Assembly (NCBI GenBank): GCA_020740775.1
Contig: JAHEWK010000023.1
Location: 682,001-746,000 of the forward strand
DNA length: 64,000 nucleotides
Origin: Ilyonectria destructans
Taxonomy: Eukaryota > Ascomycota > Sordariomycetes > Hypocreales > Nectriaceae
Direction of reading: 5' to 3'
Below the pieces are notes generated by a model, which was not told where the DNA came from, made no database searches, and worked only from the letters and a program-made list of their open reading frames with translations. The position numbers and the translations under genes are program-made. Positions 22,284 through 32,517 of this stretch are shown here, piece by piece. Within the stretch, counting starts at the first letter, position 1. The number at the start of each line of letters is the position of its first letter.

Positions 22284-23907
22284 ATGGGCCGCCCTTCGAT
22301 TGACTTATCTTCATTTCGCATACAAATTCAACAATGGAAGAATGATGACCATCTCACATACGATCAAATCGTCACGCGCCTTAATGAGCATTTCCACGTC
22401 ATAGTGGGACGTACGACCGTGTATCGCAGCCTCAAAAGTTGGAATATCTCGGTCAAACAATACACCAAAGACTCAGAACACCTTCGTCAGCATATTAAAG
22501 ATTTATTCTTTAATAAGGTCTTGAATGATCACTTTATGCTTCTGAAGCTTCATTCTGACGGCTTTATTATCACGAAGACTGGACTTGAACGCATACGCCG
22601 GGACCTTGGGCTTTGGCGCCGTCAAGACCCCGAGCAGATATCAGAAAGCCTACGCGAATTGCGCCGTTTCTTTGAAAGCGAGTCCGAACAGAGCACTAAG
22701 CTTAAAGACTTTGGCCGTACGTATCTCTACGCAAAGGTCCGTCGAGCTGGACTCGTACTCAGTCGCCGGGCGCTGTACGAAGGCTTTCGTGAGTTTTATC
22801 CTGGAAGTATTACCGAACGTTGGAATACGATGCGATATCGCCGAGGTGGATGGACAGCCCCTGGCCCTGACTTCATGTGGTCTCTTGATGCCTATGATAA
22901 ATTGAAGGCTTGGGGCTTTGAGATTTACGCTTCAATTGACGTATACTCACGGTTTATTACGTGGTTTTATATTGGCATATCAGCCAATACGTCACGGAGT
23001 GTTGTTGCGCAATACCTTCACGTACTTTCAGAACGCCAAACAATGCCCAATATCATCCGTTCAGACCGCGGCCGAGAGACAATTCTAATGGCTGGAGCAC
23101 ATTTCTACCTTTCGAAAGAACGCGTGCGTGTACGGGATAGTATTCGGCAAGACGTGCGCTTCCAAGACTGTTGGGCCTACGGCAAGAGCACGAATAATCA
23201 GAAGATTGAAAGCTGGTGGCTTCGGCTAAGTCGAGGCAGGGCTAAGTTCTGGCGGGTAAGTATAGACTGATATCTTTATTTATGATGGCGTATTGATGTA
23301 TTCTTAGGAGTATTTCTCTGAAATCACGGGACTTTCATATTTCTCGGATGATTCCGTACCCGACCGTATTGCGATGCTTTATATCTTTATGCCAATTTTG
23401 AGAGAGGAATTCGCCGACTTCGTACACATGTGGAATGTGCATTACATTCGTAAACAGCGCAATAGGCCACATGTTGTTCCCGGGCAACCATGGAACCTTT
23501 ACTTTCAGCCCGAGGCCCGACAAGTCAGAAGCTGGGCAGAGGTCATCCCTCAGGGACGACTAGATACACTTCAGAATATCTTCGCAGAAGACCATATTGA
23601 CCTTGACGCTTACTTACCTGAGCATACGATAGCTATTTGCGATCGCATACTCCAAAGCCGTCAAGACTACCCGCAAGATCCAGTAGAACGGCCACATCTT
23701 TCTACATATCTCTTCTTACGGCAGCATTTGCAGCAGTATATTATCAATCAAGAATCACCTGCTCTAGAGCTACTATCAATACCTACTGGTGGACTGGACC
23801 GCGTACGAGATCATTTGGCAGCGAATGATATTGATGCCACTACGCTTGATAGGCTCAAAAATGAGATTGGAGAGGAGATTGATGATGTTGACGAGCAGGA
23901 GGACTAA
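22284..23907 (+). CDS. HTH plus DDE integrase-core transposase-like protein
   Basis: Exons 22284-23255 and 23308-23907 give 523 residues. The N-terminal 60 residues (MGRPSIDLSSFR ... YDQIVTRL ... VGRTTVYRSLKSW) look like a helix-turn-helix. The central part is an integrase core of the type found in many basidiomycete and animal genomes: Asp202 in SLDAYDK, Asp261 in RSDRGRET and Glu309 in NNQKIESWW form a probable DDE triad. ASIDVYSRFITW and the SYG-like AYGKSTNNQ motif support this. The C-terminal 200 residues are helical and end acidic (EEIDDVDEQED). The second exon starts after a 52-bp intron. The gene is intact, so it is the likely mobility enzyme of the element. Whether it makes TIR-bounded insertions has to be tested by finding other copies. 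Confidence 0.8.
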
Positions 23908-23952
23908 CCATATAACTAAATACGTACATGATTGAACCATTTCGCACTCAAA

Positions 23953-25088
23953 TTAATCTATATTCTTATTCTTCCCCCTCCCAGCTCGAAAAGGAAGCTT
24001 CTTCTCAGGTGAACCCCCCTGTGTTTCTGACTGTTCGATATCGCTCGTAAAAGGATCACTCAGTGCGGCATCGTTCGAAGCTGTATCTGTGACTGTAATA
24101 CACCCCGCGATAACCTCATCCTTGACTTCAGTCTTGATGGGGCTTCGAGCTTCGAGCTTTATTGGTACCAGAGATAGCACTGGGGCTTTGAATTCGTCCT
24201 TACTGGTTGATACGCGCCCTGACTTTGCCGTACGTAGAACCTTGGGCTTGATAGGGCTTGGCGTTGACATATCCGAGTCCATATCAGAAGGCCGTAATCA
24301 ATAGCCCTTTTGCGGCCACGTGCGGCTCTCAACGGCCTCTGACAGTCGTCATCAGGTCGGGGTCCCTCGTTGAAGAGCCAAAAAGTGAGATTGGCTGTAT
24401 CACGTTGCTTTGTAACGGTGATATTCCCCTGGCTGAATAGATCTCCTAGCGTAACGGTATTGTACGCTCCACTAGGGAAGTATACGGGTCCAGAAGTAGC
24501 GCCAACTGTTGATACGGAATGAACGACTTGCCACTCTTTCTCCTTGAGGCGTTCATCGCATTGCTCGACGATGAATCTGATCATTGAGCTATGGGATGAA
24601 AACTTACGCCCTAGTACGACTTCAACAGATCCAGTACGCTTTCCAGCGTGCCGAATTCCCTTGTACACTGGAATCGTGATGCCTGGGATGCTATCATCGA
24701 TATAGCCGTTACCAATCCAGAAGATTGCTGATAGTTCGACAACGACTGGGTCCTTTCGGATCCGTGTGGCTGCGATACTGCTCTGACGGTTCTGTACGGC
24801 CATTATAGTCGAAGCCTGATAGGTGTCAGGCATTGGCACAGTTGTAGAGGAAGTAGTGATTATGCCCCGTGAGGCAATGTTCTTTGTCGTAGAGGTCCGT
24901 TGGGTTAAAGGTGAATCAACGGTCAGGTCGATCGAAATAGGGGCTGCATTGTGTAGAGCCGTAGGTAGTCGTTGAGCGCAATGCGGGCAATAAACAGCCC
25001 CCGGAAATTTCGTACGGATATCCACATGACGAGTACGTTGTTGCGCTGATGGACAGTACTCTGTTTGAGGAGGTGAAGCGGGCTCCAT
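23953..25088 (-). CDS. Unknown protein of the TIR element, divergent gene
   Basis: The ATG at 25088 opens a frame that ends at 24159 (309 residues). It has a CxxC pair near the N-terminus (VYCPHCAQRLP), a Ser/Thr-rich linker, and a folded-looking middle (VVVELSAIFWIGNGY ... FIVEQCDERLKEKEWQVVHSV). A basic RAARGRKRAIDYG segment follows. A second frame from ATG 24282 to 23953 overlaps the end and encodes 109 acidic and basic residues (DSDMSTPSPIKPKVLR ... PFRAGRGKNKNID). No intron joins the two neatly, so either a 1-base shift broke one protein of about 380 residues or there are two overlapping genes. I do not recognise the family. It points outward from the palindrome at 25130-25159. Confidence 0.55.
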
Positions 25089-25129
25089 ACTGAAAGAAGG
25101 TGGAAAGTTGATAGAGAGCAGCGAAAGTG

Positions 25130-25159
25130 TGCGTACGAGTTCGTACGAACTCGTACGCA
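25130..25159. promoter_or_regulatory. Perfect 30-bp GTACG palindrome
   Basis: The half site is TGCGTACGAGTTCGT and its exact complement follows. It lies 42-71 bp upstream of the unknown gene's ATG (25088). Similar CGTACG words occur in front of the other two genes of the element, so it may be a transposase site, an operator, or both. Confidence 0.6.
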
Positions 25160-25334
25160 ACCTTATACCCCTTTCACCATATACTAAATTGGCCCGGCAA
25201 TGGGAAACGGATGGTCCCTTGTACACCGGTAAAGCAATTTTCTCATTGAAATTACGATACGGGCTCGTATGCGGCTAAACAGAAGGATAAATACACATTG
25301 GGGTTAGTCTAGTGATAAAAAAAAAGAGAGCCGG

Positions 25335-25370
25335 GGGTTTTGGAACTGTGCCCCCTATGGACTTCCGTAC
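25335..25370. repeat. Right 36-bp terminal inverted repeat
   Basis: Exact complement of 20416-20451; ends GGACTTCCGTAC. Confidence 0.9.
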
Positions 25371-27599
25371 TGTTAGCACTAATGTGGAAAATTTTGCAGG
25401 CCCACCAAAATTTGGCTGCTGCAGCAGTTGGTGCCCTTCGGGCACTAACACCGCAATAAAGGAAGGATTGAGAGAGTTGACTTCCTTTACGCAGCAGCCA
25501 CGGCCACAGCCCAAGGGCTCCGGCCATGATCGGAGCCTGCTGCCCTGACCAGCTGGGCAGCTAACATAGCAGCAGACCCACAGCACGGCTTGCGGGGGCC
25601 AAACGACTAGGGTTCCGTTTTTGACCGTCAAAAACGGTATTTGACGGTCAAATACCTAAAGGGGGTTTTTGGCGGTAATTTACGTCAAAAACCCTCCCAT
25701 TTTAGGCTTAGTGCCTACCCGTATTAGGACTAGTTTATGCACGGAATAGGTTTAGTGCACCGTAAAATTACCGATGGGACGCACAAATCATCACCAAATT
25801 CCCATCTTCGGTGTTGAAAAGCAATAGACATGCGACTGTCACCATGAGTAACAAAGGCGGTCGCCCTAAAACCCATGGTGTTCATGAACACTTTGCAGCA
25901 GCCCCAATTCCTCCAGGGGGTAAATTCACTCAATTTCGCGTTCGGTGCAAATACTGTTCTAAAACCATAGCCAAGCACGTCCAACGGCAACAGAATCACC
26001 TTGCCAAAGAGTGTCTTGGTTTCCAGCAAGCTGCAGGCCATATTGATCGCCAGCCTCGAATCACTACGGCTTTGTCCATAATGGATCGAAACTCTAAAGA
26101 TCAACTCGATCGAGCCGCAGCCCTCGCCATCTTTAAGTCTGGCAAGCCATACACCATCTTCGAAGACTCTGGTATGGTTGAGTTCATCCAAATGCTCAAC
26201 CCAGCGTACAAGCCCCCTAGTGGTGATCGAATTGCCTCCATACTTCCTGAGGTTTACCAAGATTACCGAGTCCAAGTCAAGGAGATCCTCGACGATGCCG
26301 ATTATCTCAATGTCATCTTTAACGCATCTGACGACATAAGCAACAACCGTATTGTCAATATTTCGATCTCAATTCCCAACTCGGTTATATTCTATTGGAA
26401 GACTGTTAATACACGGAACGAGGAACATACGGCCTTGAATACCATTCGCCTAATCCAGCCACTCTTGGAAGAGGTATTCACGAAGGAAGGAGAGGACTTC
26501 CAGGATTTCTCTCGCATGAACGCTATCTGCACAGATATATGCTCGACAATGCGGAAACTCCACGCTGAGATGAAGAATATGCCTGAGTTCAGGCATTATT
26601 TCTTCATTTTGTGTGATTCCTATAGTCTTCAACTTCTAGTGAAAGACATCGTGGAATCGGAGAGATGGGCTTTAGTCCTTAAGAAAGTTACAAGAATTAT
26701 CACGTTCTTTAAAAAGGCCAAGCTCCAACTCGCACGACTTCATGCTTATCAGCTTGAGTGTTACAGTAAACAGAAGGCTTTCATTACACCAGCCATCACT
26801 CGTTGGGGAATACAACTCGGAGCTATTATATCTTCACTGGCGAACAAAGATGCTCTTTGAGTATATGCACGTAACGCTATGGTCCTCAATTCCCTAAAAG
26901 CTAAGGCTATCAAAGGGGAAGAGGAGGAAGAGGAAGATCGACAAGTCCTAAGGGCAATACTCTCGTCCATTAATAACTTTGAGTTTTGGCATGATGTAGA
27001 GATATTGGCTAAGATCCTTCGGCCTATCGAAAACGCACAACGTTGCTCGGAGCGAGATCACTTATGCGTTAGAGAGGTTATTCCCTGTTGGTTGACTATC
27101 CAGAGCAAATGGGATGCCCTTAAAGAGGCTAACCAAGATCCTCTTATCAACTACTCAGAGCTGAGGCAATAGCGAGTCCAAAGGATGAAAGGTCAAACGA
27201 CAGACATTCACCACTTCGCATTTGCCTTAGACCCACGGACAACAATAGGGGAGGGTCTTAGGCTTGACACTATAGAGAGAGCACATCGCTTCCTAGAAGA
27301 AAACACTAGTAACGAAGAGTACTAACAGCTCTTTGGGGAGTTTTGTCGATTCCGTGCTCGCGAAGGTGCTCTCTTTGGCCCAACCTCGCGGATCTATCGA
27401 GAACAGCCGAAGACTCCTCATACGCCTTCTCACTATTACGTCCTAAGCGCGTGGGGATACTTTGGGTCTATGGGAGTCAAGTTGGCTACATTGGCAAGGA
27501 GAGTTCTAGGATCCTTGGCGAACTCTGTTCCTTCAGAGCGTTCCTTCAGTGCTACGAACTACCTTCATTGTAAGCTTCGGAATCGGCTTAGTCCGCTTA

Positions 27600-30563
27600 C
27601 AGGCTGGCGATCCATTCCACGTCCACCGTCCACGCATCCACGGCGTGGAAATGGATGGTCCGTGCATCCATTTCCATCCATTCCATGGAGCTGGCCGTTA
27701 CATAATCCATCCATCCACGCCAGGGTTCCGTGGAATGGATGCGTGGAAATGGAAGCAGGGGTATGGACTGGTAGAGGGGTCCTAGCCTGGTCCCCAAAAT
27801 ACCCTGTAGTTCAGGGTAGACCAACTTGGTTATGGTCGGTAGAGATCTCAAGTACCTATATACCAGGCATTTTCACATACAAATTAAGGTATCTTTAAAC
27901 AGAACATAACAGTCATGGGGTCGTGGATATTTCGCGTCAAGGTGCCGCGTTCGAACGTCTCCATGCAAGTGCATTCTTGCAACTGCATTCTGTACCGCGT
28001 GAAATGGCCGAGAGCCCAATTATCAGCTCTATGGTGCTCGAGCCGCCGGACCAAGAGGGTAAGAACTCGTGGGACCTCTTCCCTTGGAAAGACTTCCCTG
28101 GCTACACGCAATCCCAACGCTGCGCATCTACATCGTCGTGGATATGGCAATTCGGCTACGATATCGAGAAGAGCGATGACGATACAAAGCGGCGATGGGT
28201 TTGCAAGGTCTGCGTTGACAGTCGCAGGCCAAACCCTCATTCGACGGCCTCGAGCGGTACGCAGAACGCGGAGATCCATCTCTGGAATGACCACAAGGTC
28301 TGGGACCCTTCCGGAAGACGGAAGCCGCCCAGCAAAGCAAAGGAGAAGACACCATCGAGGAATATCGCCGAGATGATGAAGCTGAATACCCGTGACGCGC
28401 GAGAGCAGCAGATTGCAAACCAGATCATTGGCAGTTTTGATCGGCTAGTCTTCCAGCGTTTGGTAGTCTCGTGGATCCTCAACAGCAACTCTTCTTTCCG
28501 ACAAAGTGAAGATCCATACCTCCGCGCCGCTTTCGAATATCTCAATCCACTCGTGAAGACAACCGAAGCGCATATTACCCACAATACCGTCCGCAGGCGT
28601 ATTCTTCAGGTGTACGAGGAAAACAAGGCTGAGATCAAGCGAGTATTGGCGACAGCTCCGGGGTTACTTCATATTGCGTTCGATGGTTGGAGGTCCAATA
28701 ATCGCCACGCTTTGTATGGAATCTGTTGCTACTTTCTCAACACCCTTGGCCAGCCAAGAAAACTTGTGCTTGGCCTTCCTGAGCTTGTCGACCGCCATTC
28801 TGGGGACAATATCGCCGCCCACGTTGTCGAGGTCCTTCGAAGCTACGGCATTACCCACAAGGTGGGATATTTCACACTCGATAACGCCAGCAATAACGAC
28901 ACGGCGATGGAAGAAATTGGGAAGGCGCTCGGTTTCGAGGGTAAAACTCGGCGATTGCGCTGCTTTGGCCATATCCTCAATCTCGCCGTTAAGGCACTTC
29001 TTTTTGGCCATAATTCCGAGGCTTTCGAGGACGATATCCAAGGGAACGAGACCCTTGACGCGAAGGCCCACGAGCTATGGAGAAGAAAAGGACCAGTTGG
29101 GAAACTTCATAACCTCATCTTCTGGATCCACCGCTCAGACTCGCTTACCAATCTCCTCCGGTCTCTTCAGCTTACCGCGTACAGCAAGTCTGACGATCCG
29201 ATGGTTCGAGCGAAGAAACCTCTAGATGTTATCATTGATGTGGTTACCCGTTGGCTTTCCACTCTTTATATGATTCGGCGTGCCCTTCTCCTTAAAGACT
29301 TCCTCGAGGACCTTTGGTATGAGCAGAAGAGCGAGTGGGAGGGGTTAGTATTAAGGGGAAAGAAGTCAAGCAGCGAGGTGCCGCTCTGCCTCAGGGACGA
29401 GAACAAACTCGAGGAGAAGGACTGGGCTATTATTTCCTTATTCAACGAGGTCCTTCAACACTTCGAGCACGTCCTGATTACTCTCGAAGGCGACGGTCAG
29501 CAGCGCAAGCGGAAGGAAGGATACATTGAGGCATATGGGTGTCCATGGGATATCCTGCTTGGCTACGAATACCTCCTTAGCAAAATGGAGGTATTTAAGG
29601 CTGCTGCCCATCGATATCCCGATCCCAAGCACTTCAAGGTTAACATTAACCTCTGTTGGAAAAAGCTTGACAAGTACTACTCGCGGCTTGACGAGACGCC
29701 GGCTTATTATGCCGCCATTGCACTTCACCCAGCGTATCGTTGGGGATATTTCGAGGACGTGTGGGCGGACCGCCCAGACTGGATCCAAACTGCAAAGTCC
29801 CTTGTAGAAGAACTATACCGGTCTCACTACGAGCCGCGAATTATCTCTCGACATCGAGAACGCGGCGAGCCGGTCACGAAGAAGCGGCGCATATATCGGA
29901 ATCCCTTTGACGAGTATCGTGAAGAATCTCGTCAGGCCCCGACTCTATTACAGCCACCTTCATCGATGACCACCTTGTTGCAAGCCGAGGACGTGGCTAG
30001 CAGTTCTGCGCATGCTGTTGGCGACGAATACAGCGATTGGTTCCGTGATGTCCACAAGTCCGACCAGAATATCCTAGATCCTATTAGCTATTGGTATGAG
30101 AGACGGGAGGAGTATCCACGTCTGTCACAAATGGCTCTCGATGTGCTCTCTGTCCTTCCTACGTCTGCTGATGTTGAGAGGCTCTTCTCAACATGCGGTC
30201 GAATGGTTCGAGACGATCGGGCCAGGCTGGACGCTAGTACGATCGGGATGACACAGACGGTGAGATCATGGCTTTGCGGAGGCTATATTAAGAGCACGGA
30301 GAAGCTCCTTGAAGAGGTCAAGGTGCCGGGGACTGATCTGTTGGCTGAAATGAGCTTTGCGGAAGCCCGGGAGGCAACGGGTGGGAGGATCACGTGTACT
30401 GTCCCTTTATAGCGTCCACGCATTTCCATTTCCACGTCCATCCATTCCACGGACCCACTCTTAGCGTCCATTTCCATCCATTCCATTCAAGGTGGGCCTA
30501 AATGGACGTCCATCCATTCTACAAGAGGCTGCGTGGATGGAAATGGAATGGACCGCCAGCCTG
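27600..30563 (+). mobile_element. hAT4 element nested in hAT3
   Basis: Ends are CAGGCTGGCG at 27600 and CGCCAGCCTG ending at 30563, with the 8-bp duplication TCCGCTTA at 27592-27599 and 30564-30571. Arrays of CCATCCATTCCA-type words fill about 190 bp inside the left end and 150 bp inside the right end. The 2,964-bp element carries an intact transposase and is the youngest layer at this site. Confidence 0.95.
28004..30412 (+). CDS. hAT transposase (hAT4), intact
   Basis: An uninterrupted frame of 802 residues from ATG 28004. An N-terminal BED-like finger lies at WVCKVCVDSRR ... IHLWNDHK. The core shows LLHIAFDGWRSNN, KVGYFTLDNASNNDT and RRLRCFGHILNLAVKALL. The C-terminal dimerisation region is MALDVLSVLPTSADVERLFS followed by MVRDDRARL. 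The frame is open upstream to 27923, but only from a GTG, so the first ATG is preferred. No intron is needed. With both ends and a target duplication intact, this copy may be autonomous. Confidence 0.9.
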   Translation: MAESPIISSMVLEPPDQEGKNSWDLFPWKDFPGYTQSQRCASTSSWIWQFGYDIEKSDDDTKRRWVCKVCVDSRRPNPHSTASSGTQNAEIHLWNDHKVWDPSGRRKPPSKAKEKTPSRNIAEMMKLNTRDAREQQIANQIIGSFDRLVFQRLVVSWILNSNSSFRQSEDPYLRAAFEYLNPLVKTTEAHITHNTVRRRILQVYEENKAEIKRVLATAPGLLHIAFDGWRSNNRHALYGICCYFLNTLGQPRKLVLGLPELVDRHSGDNIAAHVVEVLRSYGITHKVGYFTLDNASNNDTAMEEIGKALGFEGKTRRLRCFGHILNLAVKALLFGHNSEAFEDDIQGNETLDAKAHELWRRKGPVGKLHNLIFWIHRSDSLTNLLRSLQLTAYSKSDDPMVRAKKPLDVIIDVVTRWLSTLYMIRRALLLKDFLEDLWYEQKSEWEGLVLRGKKSSSEVPLCLRDENKLEEKDWAIISLFNEVLQHFEHVLITLEGDGQQRKRKEGYIEAYGCPWDILLGYEYLLSKMEVFKAAAHRYPDPKHFKVNINLCWKKLDKYYSRLDETPAYYAAIALHPAYRWGYFEDVWADRPDWIQTAKSLVEELYRSHYEPRIISRHRERGEPVTKKRRIYRNPFDEYREESRQAPTLLQPPSSMTTLLQAEDVASSSAHAVGDEYSDWFRDVHKSDQNILDPISYWYERREEYPRLSQMALDVLSVLPTSADVERLFSTCGRMVRDDRARLDASTIGMTQTVRSWLCGGYIKSTEKLLEEVKVPGTDLLAEMSFAEAREATGGRITCTVPL

Positions 30564-31043
30564 TCCGCTTAGCACTGACAAGGTCACTTTCATCTATATG
30601 AACAGTCGGGTGCTCAAGAGGCTCAAGACGGTCAAAGATAATCCGGCAGAACCGATGGTTGTCAAAAACTGGGAGACAGTTGATGTTGCTCGGCTAGTAA
30701 AGATAGAAAACGCCTTCCAAGACTCTATTGTTGTCGATGGCTGGGGTTGGGAAGAGACCGATTTGGAAAATAGTGGAGATGATATGGACATCGGCCAATA
30801 AGAGGTTTTTGACATGTAAAATACCTAGAAGTTTCTGACGTCAAAAACTTTGGTCAGATAGGTAATTTACCGAATGGTAATTTACCTCGACGGAACCCTA
30901 CAAACGACACCGCTGTGGCTCTTATACATGCTGTAATGCTGGTTCAGACCTCGCAGCAGGTATAGCTATCGCAGCCAGCCAACAGCAGTCACGACACCAG
31001 CTTCAATCTAGGTGGGCGTCGACCTCTGCCCTGATCTCTACGA

Positions 31044-31290
31044 CTCGGCACTTAGGTACATAAGGCTATATCTTAGTCTTAGTACCTGCTTAGGCCTCCG
31101 GGCCTGAGCTGCCTTGGCCTCCGGGCCTCGGCACCTAGGTGTGTAAGGCCACCGCGTCTTACTACCCTACCTGCTTAGACCTCTGGGCCTAAGCTGCCCT
31201 GACCTCTGCGTCTCGGCACTTAGGTGCATAAGGCCACCGCGTCTTAGCGCCTGCCTTGGCCTCCGGGCCTAGGCTACTATGACCTCTGGG
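31044..31290. repeat. Tandem repeat, unit about 84 bp
   Basis: Three units start with CTCGGCAC at 31044, 31127 and 31212. Each contains TAAGGC(C/T)A and GGCCTCCGGGCCT words; the units are diverged. Confidence 0.75.
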
Positions 31291-31827
31291 TCTTAGATGA
31301 CTCGATCTATGGATCTTGGCTGTGAATCCAGGTCTACAAGAGGTCACAGAATCGGGCTACTTGTAGGCATCAGGGTTCTGGCTTGATGGCCCTGATCAAT
31401 GGATGCTAGCTGCAGTGGTTTTTCCCTCTATGAGTTCCCGCGAGGTTTTCCCATCTGCAGTTATTTCTATCATACGGATCTCGATTTCTAGAGGTTTTGA
31501 ATGCCGGCAGGCAGGAATAGGAATACTGGAGAATTCCAAGCTGGTTAATAAATATGGGTATGCCGACTCCCGCCCTGAAAATCCGCTGACGGATATCGGG
31601 CTCGAAATAATAGGTCAAATAGGGCCGCCTACTTGCTAGATGGAAGAGGAAGAAGGGTTGCAGTCTAGGACTGTAGGCCTGAGCTATAGGCCAGTAGTGC
31701 CTACAGCTCTGGCCCCGGGTTATTGTACTTAGGTCTCTTCTGCTGTTGACACCAGCCTAGCACGTCATCTTGCCCCTAGGGGATTCTGTAGACATCTCTA
31801 GTAGATATCTTCATGACGGTAATAATA

Positions 31828-31849
31828 CAACAACAACAACAACAACAAT
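31828..31849. repeat. (CAA)n microsatellite
   Basis: About seven CAA units near the left end of the solo LTR at 31903. Confidence 0.9.
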
Positions 31850-31902
31850 GTGTATATTCTGAGTTGCATATGATCCCCGCTCTGAGTCCCTGTACATCCT
31901 TA

Positions 31903-32086
31903 TGTTGGATCCGTTACGGTCAATTTGATCAAATGGATAGTGTTCAAAGCAGTGATGATGATGTTGATGATTCCTTGGGCCCCGTTGGGCTCCGCTGGTC
32001 AGAGAGGGGTTTTCTGACACCCCCTCTGACTAAGGTCAGGATATCAGTCTATCAGAGGTTTCGTAGTACAGGGTCTGAATCCAACA
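31903..32086 (-). mobile_element. Solo LTR, family 1 (184 bp)
   Basis: Starts TGTTGGATCC and ends GAATCCAACA, with 5-bp duplication CCTTA on both sides (31898-31902 and 32087-32091). Its complement matches the first 90 bp and the last 30 bp of the LTR at 20043-20244. Confidence 0.85.
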
Positions 32087-32271
32087 CCTTATACTGAAAC
32101 CAGCTAGAAGGATATAGCTATAGCAGTCACACGCCATATATACACGCCCAGCTACCCAAATACACATCGTGACACAAATGTATCAGTCAATCTAACATTG
32201 TTGGATTGACACTCGGGTAGCGGAATAAGGCCCGAATAGGAGCAATCCTCTGATATATCAATACCATGTTC

Positions 32272-32517
32272 TTAGCCGGCCAGCACGTATGTAAACAGAG
32301 GCGCTGGCCGGAACTGTGCAGACTCTCCGTCGATACCCAAGACGGCGACAAAATGCCAGAGTGGACTTTCGAAGGGATCTCCATCCAGTCGCTGCATCCA
32401 AAAGCCGGCCAGGACCTGTAGGATCTCCTCTTCCAAGGCCTTGTCCGACAAATTGTCCTCCAGCAGATGCTCCCACAGCTGCTCGAGACTGTCAGACGGA
32501 ATAGACGAGGATGTCAC
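32272..32517 (-). pseudogene. OrsD-like protein, internal fragment
   Basis: On the minus strand about 80 residues read as ALEEEILQVLAGFWMQRLDG, then SPLWHFVAVLGIDGESAQF and RPAPLFTYVLAG. This resembles the conserved block of OrsD-like (DUF3505-related) proteins in which a short helix-rich region precedes FLAVLGI. Similarity stops at 32272, where the frame shifts, and there is no flanking continuation I can follow. It is a relic. Confidence 0.5.

Larger units (their letters stand above)
20416..25370 (+). mobile_element. TIR element with DUF3716-like, integrase-core and unknown genes
   Basis: A perfect 36-bp inverted repeat starts GTACGGAAGTCCATAGGGGG at 20416-20451 and is repeated in reverse at 25335-25370. 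The outermost GTAC (or just TA) could be a target duplication. Between the repeats lie three gene-like frames and nothing of ordinary host type: a Cys-rich DUF3716-like protein, an HTH plus DDE integrase-core protein, and a divergent unknown protein. GTACG words are dense upstream of each. This fits a self-contained cut-and-paste element moved by a retroviral-integrase-like transposase. I cannot assign it to a named transposon superfamily. Confidence 0.75.
25844..30801 (+). pseudogene. hAT transposase (hAT3), split by insertion
   Basis: The frame from ATG 25844 starts MSNKGGRPKTHGVHEHF and has a BED-type finger (VRCKYCSKT ... NHLAKECLG). It runs through an RNase-H-like core with DISNNRIVNISISIPN and reaches a stop at about 26860. 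It then continues as decayed pieces with further stops through 27599. The dimerisation region reads VKLATLARRVLGSLANSVPSE followed by RSFSATNYLHCKLRNRLSPL, where hAT4 is inserted. The last part (STDKVTFIYMNSRVLKRL to GDDMDIGQ) resumes after 30563 and ends at 30801. Removing hAT4 and one 8-bp duplication restores the continuous reading of this junction. Confidence 0.85.
25608..30900 (+). mobile_element. hAT3 element, interrupted by hAT4
   Basis: Ends are TAGGGTTCCGT (25608) and ACGGAACCCTA (30900). A perfect 8-bp target duplication CAAACGAC lies on both sides (25600-25607 and 30901-30908). Subterminal words such as TTTGACGGTCAAA and GGTAATTTACC occur near both ends. Without the inserted hAT4 the element would be about 2.3 kb. 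It encodes one transposase, now split and carrying stops. Confidence 0.95.
30909..31897. other. Repeat-rich, gene-free stretch
   Basis: No gene seen. It holds the tandem repeat at 31044-31290, a (CAA)n tract and other GGCC-rich low-complexity sequence of likely retrotransposon origin. Confidence 0.5.

Noticed and set aside
25844..27599. Two or three separate small genes in hAT3
   Set aside because: They are consecutive parts of one hAT transposase separated by stop codons and inside clear element ends.
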